DNA of 64,000 nucleotides from Bolinopsis microptera (lineage: Eukaryota; Ctenophora; Tentaculata; Lobata; Bolinopsidae), in the NCBI RefSeq assembly GCF_026151205.1, contig NC_087082.1, positions 20,112,494 through 20,176,493 on the forward strand, given 5' to 3'. A program made the position numbers and the translations under genes. Shown here in pieces: positions 33,000-43,346 of the stretch. A model generated the notes under the pieces. That model was not told the DNA's origin. It ran no database searches and saw only the letters and a list, made by a program, of their open reading frames with translations. How positions within the stretch are numbered: the first letter of the stretch is position 1; every line of letters begins with the position of its first letter.

Positions 33000-33960
33000 G
33001 TACTAAATGGACGAACACTACGTGACTTGTTAATGTTTGGCGATGTATACAAAAAAGTGGAGCCAGCCCTGTCATGTTGACTACTTCATCATATCTCCAA
33101 ACTGCAATAGATATATTTGCCTTATGTCAGTCCAATCTTTCACATGATCACGTGACCGCGCACTTACGCAAAATAGCTGATAAATGCCTGAAAAAAAAAC
33201 GAAGCACTCCTCTGTCAATAATAATAATATGTAATAACTAGTTTACCCGTGTGTTATCCGTGCGTTATTAAATGTGTACGGTGCATAAACTTAAAGTATC
33301 GTTAAATTACCGAATCACAAGCACCCATAAGTACTGGTAAACTGGTAAGACCTTTCTAAACACGCCTTGTCCTTAATCAAGATTCAAGCAAGAGACAATA
33401 TTATCGTTTGAGTGGGAGCATCATGGATAATAATTGATTGATTGACAATGCCAACCTTGCAGAACATAATATTCCTAACCTTTTACAGCTTTTAGTTTTA
33501 CTGTGTCCAACATTCAGTTACATAATTGCTCTCTTACAACTTTACAAGAAAATTACCTAGTTGCGATGCCATACACCTTAATAAATTCCTGTTGCCCAAG
33601 CAAAGATTCTCGGCTTCCCCCTTTAATCACATAATCCCTTATAAAACAATGAGTGAACAATAAGCGCTCGCGCTACAAGGAAATGGAATAAAAATAGAAC
33701 AGCTATTCGGTAAATCTCGTAAGCAATTAGGCTGTCCCATTCCATACTTCTACAGCTAATGGCAATGCTATTGTCACTGGTTCACTTAATTGAACAGTTC
33801 GTTTGCTTTTAGTTTATCAGAGAGAAATCCAAATAGCACTTATAGGTCAAAATGTCTATTAGCACCCATACTCATAGAGGTCTGAGGACGGTTTTTTGTA
33901 TCTGTCATTAAATGTTTTATATTATATAATTAATGAAAGGCCGGGGTCACAGGGAGGAGG
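33000..33960. other. spacer
   Basis: AT-rich; no exon, RNA gene or clear repeat supported. Confidence 0.5.
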
Positions 33961-33969
33961 ATAATAGTT

Positions 33970-35340
33970 GACCATTGTTAATGATCTGACCCGGCGCGCG
34001 CTACTTCGAAGAAATTTAGAAGAGTAACATTCTATAAGTATATTCGTCAAGGATAATAGTAGTAGTATTTTTGCCTTTTTTTTGTGTTTTTGATGGTCAG
34101 TTTTTATTATCGCATCAAAAAAAATCCCGTCATACAAACAGGCACTTAGCCAGGGGGGCTAGGAGTAGGGGGCTGCATAAATCCAAATTTATGCACGTTC
34201 GCGTTCCAACACCGTTACCATGGTTACCATTTAACTAGCTTCCCATTTCTCATCTAATTTGCACGTGGACTGTCGTACATACAAAAAGAATCTTTCGAAT
34301 TATAATATAGGAGTAGAAAGCTTGTATGTTGTAGGTTTAAAACCTACCAGGACGCGCGCCGAGTTGGACTCGTCGACGGTCCTAATAATTGGAACAAATA
34401 TTTTAAGAGTATCACCCGTTAATAAAAAGCCCGTGGTTGGTGGTAACAGAGATGAAGCTAGTAGGTGTTTATTGTATGTTTACAACCTACCAGGACGCGC
34501 GCCGAGTTGGACTCGTCGACGGTCCTAATAATTGGAACAGATATTTTACGAGTATCACCCGTTAAGGTTTTTATAGCATCAAAAAATATCCGTCATAATC
34601 GAGTATACAGTTGACGGATGTTACTCGTCTAAATTTCTTCGAAGTAGCGCGCGCCGCTTTCTTCTCGAGATGGCACTTATATTACTGGGCCGCGCTCAGC
34701 CTGTCATTCCGCCGAATCTCTATTATGTTTATAAACATAATAGCCTGAGGTCCCCAGGTAAGATGGCACGTGCCATGCTACGAAGTACAAAGTAGCGCGC
34801 GCCGGGCCAGATCATTAACAATGGTCAAGTATACAGCCCATTAAAATGTAGCTTGCACTGAACACAACGTACCTAATTATATTACCACAAAACCGATCAA
34901 AATGATGTTAAAAGTAAAACAATCATTGCACGTGCAAATAGATTGCACGTGCAAATAGATTGCACGTGCAATCTATTTGCACGTGAGCTGTCGTACATGA
35001 CAGTGTACAAAGATAATTCTCTGAATATTATAAGTAAGACTAGAAAACCCGTGGTCACAGGGTGGAACCTAATACTAATAGTATTCTTTGGAAGTCAGTT
35101 TTAATCGTGTCAAAAAGTATTCATCCCCACCGAAGATACGGCCAAACAAAATGTTACTCGTACTAAACACAGCGTAATATCAACAAAACCGATTAAAATG
35201 ACGTTAAAACAATCATTGCACGTGGGTGTAACAATCCTCGTTACTATGGTTACTACGCAAGTTCATATTTTTCGTTTGATTTGCACGTGGGCGGTCGTAC
35301 AGACGACAAAGATAATTCTCTGAATTATAAGTAAGATTTT
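33970..35340. repeat. fold-back region of nested direct and inverted repeats
   Basis: The arm at about 33972-34040 (TTGTTAATGATCTGACCCGG, then CTACTTCGAAGAAATTTAGA) recurs inverted in two pieces near 34617-34660 and 34793-34830. Within it, an 89-bp block containing GGACGCGCGCCGAGTTGGAC is directly repeated about 142 bp apart. A block with TTTGCACGTG and AAAGATAATTCTCTGAAT appears near 34250, 34975 and 35280. At 34948-34986 lies a palindrome centred on TGCACGTGCA. It looks like a foldback-type element or a stack of insertions. Confidence 0.7.
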
Positions 35341-35344
35341 ATTG

Positions 35345-36160
35345 TTTTTTAAAATCAGGACATTATTTTTGAAACACCCTGTATTGCACGGTAGCATATA
35401 TTGTAATGCGCAATAGTCGATAAAGACACCGTGGTTGTTATAAAAAGGAGATGATGAAGCAAGTATTCAGGAACATAGGCATGACACAAAGAAGAATGGT
35501 CGGTGGGGATTGGGACCCACTTAAATCACCTTAACACAGTGCCCCTCAGTAATCCATCCTGTCACTCAAATAATTTGTTATATAGTAGTGTTGAAAGTAT
35601 TAAAACAGACAAAATAAAACACCGATATATTAACTTAAATTTCTGTCATAACACAGACAACCTTTGGATGAATTGTCACAAAAAATCTAAGAAATTAGGA
35701 TTCAGATCAGAAGAATATCCTGGCAATATGATTTTTTAATTAGATTTTTTTACTACGTACACGAAATTTCATGCATTGTTTTTCTTTCATAATATTACAT
35801 ATATTCATGAGCAGCAATCAGGAATAATCATCGAGCAGGCATCGGTCATTATAGATGTCCATTTTCATTATCAAAAATATTAAAAATCGAGTGATTTCAA
35901 TCAACGATTTTGGCATCGTGAACATATTAATTAAGCATCTTTAAGTAGCTTTTCCAGAGTTCTGATGTAATCAGATATTATGTTCTGACTGTTACCGGCC
36001 AGAATGGGGTGGATAACTGATAAGGGCAAGATACTGATAACGTAATAATATGTACACAATCTCTAATACTCCTATATAACTACGTTTACATTTTATAATG
36101 CACGTGTAACGCAGTTTTATTTAGCGTTTTGCTATTTTCTGATTAATACCGGGTCCACGG
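35345..36160. other. spacer
   Basis: No supported gene. The open frame at 35503-35739 has no recognisable content. Confidence 0.5.
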
Positions 36161-36372
36161 TAACAGTACCACGGCCACAGCTAGCTGTTACCACGGTAAC
36201 AGCTAGCTGTTACCACGGCCACAGCTAGCTGTTACCACGGCCACAGCTAGCTGTTACCACGGCCACAGCTAGCTGTTACCACGGCCACAGCTAGCTGTTA
36301 CCACGGCCACAGTACCACGGCCACAGCTAGCTGTTACCACGGCCACAGTACCACGGCCACAGCTAGCTGTAC
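36160..36372. repeat. 22-bp minisatellite with X-box-like and AGCTAGCT palindromic cores
   Basis: About nine copies of GTTACCACGGCCACAGCTAG(CT), some shortened. GTTACCACGGCCAC differs at one position from the RFX half-site consensus. Confidence 0.85.
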
Positions 36373-37863
36373 CTAGGCCCAAGGTTATTGGACCACAGTA
36401 GAATAGCGTAAACATGGTTTTGAAACCACGCTAAACTTTCATTTTCGCTCCAAATATAAAATAAAATCATACTGTAATTCACCGTAAAATATTGTTAAAC
36501 TTTAACAATTTGATTTGTGACGTTTCACAGCGTATTCCTCGAATCTAGATAAAATCAAAGTTACATTAACTGCCACAAAAGTTAAATTTACAAAACGCAG
36601 TCCCTTACAAAAACTCATACTTCTCAACTTCAATATGTTTCGTTTAGTATTTAGGTAACAAATAACTGAAAAATTAGAAAAACCTCATCAGATTGTGTTT
36701 CAAGTATCACCAGCAAAAAATCCTGTCGTAAACGCACTAAAATCTCTGTTATTTGGGAGTGATCCAATAAAACAAATTGCTACTAATTCTTACATCTTTC
36801 AATTGAGTAGAAATTACGTCTTGAATGTGGAAAATGTATTTGAACGAGCTGTACAATTTGGAACGCCACTTTTACAAGCTTCAACTTCTGCTTTTATTTT
36901 ATGAAATCAACTATTATTATAGTATATATGTATATATCTCATTCTCAACAACTAATAAACCTAAACACTGTCAAGTCTAACAATGGCAGTAATTCTAAAA
37001 CAATCTGTAGCCTCATCAAACTAGTCAATGTTTGACAATTGTTGTCATGGCCTTATAGTTATATGTATGTACTAGAACCTTACTGCATTCAGGGTAAAAG
37101 GGATTCGTCATGATTCAAGAGGCGTTAGTTATATTTTTTATTAAGATCATTATTCAAAGAACAAAGATTAGATTTTACTCGAATAATATAGACTCACACT
37201 CTAATAATCTTAATTGACTTAATAAACATAATTACTTTAATAACCTTACACCCAGACTATAAATCCAACATTCCATAATCCATACCAATCTTCAGATGAC
37301 AAGAGAATTAACCCACATACATAATTATATCAAAAACATAATTATCAAAACAAACTTCCTTCAGCTGCATAGTTCGTATAACATCAAGTCACCTTCGTTT
37401 TAAAAATCAATAAATTACAAAAAACTTTTTATACTCTCGAAGAAATCGAATAGTTCGGGACTCTGAGAGCCCTTGCTGAATCAAGTCTGTTAATATCCTG
37501 TGAACTTGTCACGTGCGAACTTGTCACGTGTGAACTTGTCACGTGCAAACTTGTCACGTGTGAACTTGTCACGTGCTAGAGAGAGATCTTGTCGGAGAGA
37601 ACGAGGCTAACTGTTACTTAGTACACCAATCTGAAATAAATTAGGGTTAGAATATTTAAAATATGTTTGAGAATTTGCTCTGGGGAACGTGGTCATGTTC
37701 ATGTTAGTATTATGAATTTATTAAATTCATTTAAGAAATACGTCAATAAGATTCGACAGAAAAATTCAGAGCTGAACAGCGAACAAATATTTTTTTAAAA
37801 ATATTAATTACTTTTTATAAATTTTTGAGTATTTTATAAGCCGTAGTACATACATATTGCATT
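36373..37863. repeat. AT-rich spacer with a 15-bp CACGTG repeat
   Basis: Six copies of GAACTTGTCACGTGT (or variant) lie at about 37497-37577. The open frame at 36695-36904 lacks an ATG start and is unrecognised. No other exon is supported. Confidence 0.6.
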
Positions 37864-37963
37864 NNNNNNNNNNNNNNNNNNNNNNNNNNNNNNNNNNNNN
37901 NNNNNNNNNNNNNNNNNNNNNNNNNNNNNNNNNNNNNNNNNNNNNNNNNNNNNNNNNNNNNNN
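37864..37963. other. assembly gap (100 N)
   Basis: Exactly 100 N, the usual placeholder for a gap of unknown size. Anything linking the two sides, including the phosphotransferase 3' exons, depends on the join being right. Confidence 0.99.
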
Positions 37964-40806
37964 CCTGCCTTGGAAAGAAAATTATTTTTCCCCCTAAATA
38001 CTATGATCAACTTATCTCCTCTGCTAACTTTTAAAGACCGTCCACACAGTAACCTTCCCTGATAGACGTCTGTATAACGAATATTAACTGCTCCTTTATA
38101 ATATTAACGTATTAAGGTGTCTGGAATTTACACTCCGTAATTTGTGAGGAATGTGAACCTTTAATTTCTTGTATGTGGATTTACTTCTCCCTCCTCATCT
38201 ACAATCTACATCCCCCCTCGTACCTGTCACTCTTATCTAGAAACATGTTGCAGTATCCTGTACACTTTCATATGCTTTTATCGTTGGATTATTGTCAAAA
38301 GTACAAGGAGGGGTGAGAATCGGTTGAAAAAAGAAGTGTAACTTATTTTGATCTTTAACCAATCAATTACAGTAAGAATTAAGGGTCTTTCAGTAAAATG
38401 TTGAGTTACAGTACGAATGTTATGATTCCTAGTAGTTGTACAGTGTACACTGATCACTAATAGGAAAATGAAACCTTTTACTATAGCTATACTTTAGTTG
38501 TAAAGGAAGACTTATAATAGTTACCGCTAGTGTTACTATATATCTACTACTACCGCTGTCACAAACAGACGCGTTTCTCATCAAGTTAAACAAGTTTTTA
38601 ACTCTAAGGTGTTGAATAAGGGCGTGGCTGAGACTAAATATCGTACCCTGCCAACATTGACAATGTTTCATAGATTTTATATTTATGTTTAGATAAAGAT
38701 TAAAGTAGTTTGTGTAAGCTTTATCTGACGATCTTAATGCTGTACGGATCTTTGAAGTTAAAGAATTGACATGGTAGTTAATAATTCAGTGTTATACAAG
38801 TGCGAAACCGCCAGATATTAACTAATAACTGCATTCTTAACAGGATTTATTAAATTACTTTCAAGGTTTTACATTTATTATTTAACCATACCATGTCTAT
38901 CATAATCTCACACTATCATCATACAATCCACGTGCTTTACAAGACATATCATATCAGTTAATAAACTGGTAAACCTTACAACTGTGACATTTAGCGTGTC
39001 ACTTGTTACTCTTAGTAACTGAACTGGTGACAGTTTGTAATTTTCTTAACCAAGGTGCAGGGTTGGTGGAGAAGTTAAATAGTTCTTTAATTTTCTGTTT
39101 AAACATTAATTAAAACAAATACAGACACCGCACATACACGGTGTCTTACTCTAGTAGCAGGGAGTAAGACACGGTCTATGTATTATTATGATATTTATTA
39201 TGATATTCGAATATTTTAATAATATTATATTTATCATGATATTCGAATATTTTAATAATATTATATTTACATGGTATTCTAATATTTTAATAATATTATA
39301 TTTATCATGATATATTCGAATATTTTAATAATAATATTATATTTACATGGTATTCTAAAATTCGAACACAAACCTTACTAGTTTTACATAAACTTTGGTA
39401 TCTCACTTGATTACAATCTAATTCCGATTGCAATTTCAAAATAAAAACCTTTTTGAAAGTTTCATATTATTAAGTTTAAAATTTTCACGTTATTCAGTTT
39501 AAAAGATGAAAATTATTTAGTTTAAAACGTTTCAAATTGTTCAGGATATCAGATGGATATTTTGTGGTAGATGACGAACTTTCTTCCGCTGCAAGCTCCA
39601 TGCAACAGTTAGTTACCATGGTTACACTACTAGTTACCATAGTAACATGCAACAGTTTGTTTCTCACATAATCTTACGCATATTTTCCACATTTTTCTTT
39701 AATTACGAAAAGACAAATATGGGTATCATCCTCCAATACTTTTTATTCGAAACTGATTAGAAAAAGGGTCAGCCCAAATATTTGTATCAGATAAATTCTG
39801 AACAGAAATAACATGATCCACCACGATAACCAATTAATTAAAATATTACCAGATATTATCTAAAAATAGTTGTTAACAGAGATTGTTACACACAGCTGTT
39901 CCGTCTCATTTTATTCCTAATTTAACTTTAATTAGTTTAATTACTAGATCTAATTGGAACCAATCATTCCGCACACAAATGAAGCTGATTATTCCACAAT
40001 TGTACAAAAATCAAGTGTAAATTTGTCCGAACACTGCAATGCAGATCTCCCAAAATACCGTGCTAACTTTCCGATTCCTGTGTCCGGCCTGGGATTTTCC
40101 GTATCAAGTTTCATAATAAACGCTCTCGATCTAATTTAGGGGACAATACTGTCGGTAATGTTGTACCAATGCTGTCGGTAATTGTAAGGGATTTAATACC
40201 GTACAGCTGGATATAGCGCCACTTTTAGAGTTGATGAAAGGTTGCAAGACACTACCTAGAAATTACCATCGTTGTGGATTGTGGATCAAGTCACGCGCAA
40301 TTTAGGGTCACGTGCACTTTATGACTTAAGGCGGCTGCACTTTATAGTGTAGCTTTAACTTGTAAATGCACTGTTCGGGATAGCGATGTACGTGATAGCT
40401 GTGACAATCACTAACTGTAACTATAAGGACTAAATACATTGTACGACTAAGACTAATGTACATTATACATTATATTATTAGATAAGAGTTACAGTGTGTA
40501 TATTGTATAAGTTCCACCTTATCTCCCTTATACAACTGTTACTTTGCAGGGGGAGGGACCATCCAACCATTCAGTATCATGTTGTACTATCCAACATTTA
40601 ACCGTTTACCAATTTAATTGACAGCTGTAACTAAGAAACATTCAACCCACGATTGTAAGTTTTCTCCACTCTGAGGTAGCCTGTGTTTTAGTACACCAGC
40701 AATAACAAGCATTACAAGTCCCACACATAATTAGCACACCCCACACTCTGAACTTCTGAAGAAGAAGCCCCGACACTATCTGATAACCACTCCCCGAACC
40801 CTCGTC
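37964..40806. other. AT-rich spacer with a 54-bp AT repeat
   Basis: At 39181-39360 there are three to four copies of an AT-rich unit holding TATTCGAATATTTTAATAAT. A well-formed acceptor (ACTTTGCAG) at about 40550 precedes a short open stretch that could be an alternative last exon of the phosphotransferase, but there is no similarity to support it. Confidence 0.5.
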
Positions 40807-41961
40807 TCTCATTGGCTCCCACCCTCCCCTCTTCGTCTTTCATTGGCTCCCACCCTCCCCTCCTCGTCTCTCATTGGCTCCCACCCTCCCCTCCTCGTCT
40901 CTCATTGGCTCCCACCCTCCCCTCCTCGTCTCTCATTGGCTCCCACCCTCCCCTCTTCGTCTTTCATTGGCTCCCACCCTCCCCTCCTCGTCTCTCATTG
41001 GCTCCCACCCTCCCCTCCTCGTCTCTCATTGGCTCCCACCCTCCCCTCCTCGTCTCTCATTGGCTCCCACCCTCCCCTCTTCGTCTTTCATTGGCTCCCA
41101 CCCTCCCCTCCTCGTCTCTCATTGGCTCCCACCCTCCCCTCCTCGTCTCTCATTGGCTCCCACCCTCCCCTCCTCGTCTCTCATTGGCTCCCACCCTCCC
41201 CTCCTCGTCTCTCATTGGCTCCCACCCTCCCCTCCTCGTCTCTCATTGGCTCCCACCCTCCCCTCCTCGTCTCTCATTGGCTCCCACCCTCCCCTCCTCG
41301 TCTCTCATTGGCTCCCACCCTCCCCTCCTCGTCTCTCATTGGCTCCCACCCTCCCCTCCTCGTCTCTCATTGGCTCCCACCCTCCCCTCTTCGTCTTTCA
41401 TTGGCTCCCACCCTCCCCTCCTCGTCTCTCATTGGCTCCCACCCTCCCCTCCTCGTCTCTCATTGGCTCCCACCCTCCCCTCCTCGTCTCTCATTGGCTC
41501 CCACCCTCCCCTCCTCGTCTCTCATTGGCTCCCACCCTCCCCTCCTCGTCTCTCATTGGCTCCCACCCTCCCCTCCTCGTCTCTCATTGGCTCCCACCCT
41601 CCCCTCCTCGTCTCTCATTGGCTCCCACCCTCCCCTCCTCGTCTCTCATTGGCTCCCACCCTCCCCTCCTCGTCTCTCATTGGCTCCCACCCTCCCCTCC
41701 TCGTCTCTCATTGGCTCCCACCCTCCCCTCCTCGTCTCTCATTGGCTCCCACCCTCCTCTCCTCGTCTCTCATTGGCTCCCACCCTCCCCTCCTCGTCTC
41801 TCATTGGCTCCCACCCTCCCCTCCTCGTCTCTCATTGGCTCCCACCCTCCCCTCCTCGTCTCTCATTGGCTCCCACCCTCCCCTCCTCGTCTCTCATTGG
41901 CTCCCACCCTCCCCTCCTCGTCTCTCATTGGCTCCCACCCTCCCCTCCTCGTCTCTCATTG
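40807..41961 (+). repeat. 31-bp pyrimidine-rich minisatellite, about 37 copies, ending at a splice acceptor
   Basis: Units contain CACCCTCCCCTCCTCGTCTC followed by TCATTGG, and lack AG dinucleotides. The array ends directly at the acceptor GGAGGACAG before 41970, so it supplies a polypyrimidine tract over 1.1 kb long. All three plus-strand frames are open (376-410 codons) because the unit lacks stops; none is a gene. Confidence 0.93.
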
Positions 41962-41969
41962 GAGGACAG

Positions 41970-42146
41970 CTCTACAAGCTGCACTCCTACTGGTCAATGT
42001 GTGAGATACTATCTTGTGATTGGTCAGCAGTGTGTGTCACGTGACACACGCTGTGTACCGTGTTGACAGGAGTGGTGTTTGGCAAGAGGGAAGAGGTCTA
42101 CTCCCACCTCCGCAAGCGTTTAAAGTCTAAATATAACACACTGTAA
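41970..42146 (+). CDS. candidate C-terminal exons of the phosphotransferase
   Basis: Exon 41970-42000 (LYKLHSYWSM plus one base) follows phase 0 from the 24140 donor. It resembles the conserved end of EPT1, where a Leu/His-containing segment follows the last membrane span. A 69-bp GT-AG intron precedes 42070-42146, which reads VVFGKREEVYSHLRKRLKSK then YNTL and stop, a basic tail typical of a membrane-protein C-terminus. The problem is the junction: T plus GA makes TGA. Either the protein ends there, TGA is read as selenocysteine (as in some SELENOI proteins, but at another position), or the splice model is wrong. The link across the N gap is also unproven. Confidence 0.4.
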
Positions 42147-42449
42147 TGTGATACCCAGAACGAGATACCCCATATCTGCACAATATCTGCTGTGTCACAT
42201 TCTCCCAGTGTAAAGTATAACAACAGGATGTAATGTTAGTAGATGTGAAATATTACTAATCACTATATTGTAGTGATGACTATTCATTAATCTGTAACAA
42301 TCTGTGTTAGGGCTATGATGCGTATCCTCTTACGTTAATACGTTAAATCAGAGAAATTTTCACTCAGATATTATCCGTTCCTTCCGGGTCGCGACCACGC
42401 CTATAACAGTCAAACATTCTTAAGTCACAACTGAAACGATTACCACTGT

Positions 42450-43066
42450 TAACGTTACCGTGGCAATGTTGACGTTGCCGTGGCAATGTCGACGTTACCG
42501 TGGTAATGTCGACGTTACCGTGGCAATGTCGACGTTACCGTGGCAATGTCGACGTTACCGTGGCAATGTTGACGTTACCGTGGCAATGTCGACGTTACCG
42601 TGGTAATGTCGACGTTACCGTGGCAATGTCGACGTTACCGTGGCAATGTCGACGTTACCGTGGCAATGTCGACGTTACCGTGGCAATGTCGACGTTACCG
42701 TGGCAATGTCGACGTTACCGTGGCAATGTTGACGTTACCGTGGCAATGTTGACGTTACCGTGGCAATGTTAACGTTACCGTGGTAATGTTGACGTTACCG
42801 TGGCAATGTTAACGTTACCGTGGCAATGTTGACGTTACCGTGGCAATGTTAACGTTACCGTGGTAATGTCGACGTTACCGTGGCAATGTTAACGTTACCG
42901 TGGCAATGTTAACGTTACCGTGGCAATGTTAACGTTACCGTGGCAATGTTAACGTTACCGTGGCAATGTTAACGTTACCGTGGCAATGTTAACGTTACCG
43001 TGGCAATGTTAACGTTACCGTGGCAATGTCGACGTTACCGTGGCAATGTTAACGTTACCGCGGCAA
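42450..43066. repeat. 20-bp minisatellite, about 31 copies, X-box-like core
   Basis: The unit is GTTACCGTGGCAATGTCGAC, with TCGAC alternating with TTGAC and TTAAC. The core differs at its last position from the RFX consensus. Toward the right end TTAAC units become fixed, showing local homogenisation. Confidence 0.92.
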
Positions 43067-43346
43067 CCGTACTTTTTACTGCAGAGAGAAGTTAAGTAGT
43101 GGTTATATGGCTTCTTATCTGGTGAAGTAGCGTGGGAGCGTGTCAAATAACATAAAGATAACATGTACTAGTAGTAACACTAGTTAGGTACATGATACAC
43201 ATGATAAAACACAGCGCACACAGCTGTAGTACTCAGATTACACTTCTACTAGAGTACTACACGCTGAACTGCCTCATGTACTATTTTAGTGAACTGACTG
43301 AAGAGTAAAGACAGACTTTTGTATTTGTTAATATTTTTACTTTCAG

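Noticed and set aside
33983-34525. Hammerhead ribozyme
   Set aside because: A GACGAGTCC word recurs, but the paired GAAA core and closing stems are not present in the expected order.
40812-42066. Three overlapping plus-strand frames of 376-410 codons (Ser/Pro/Leu-rich)
   Set aside because: All three frames are open because the 31-bp unit contains no stop trinucleotide. There is no conserved start or family; this is an intronic array.
9000-43070. CRISPR-like arrays
   Set aside because: Units are contiguous without unique spacers, and the genome is eukaryotic.
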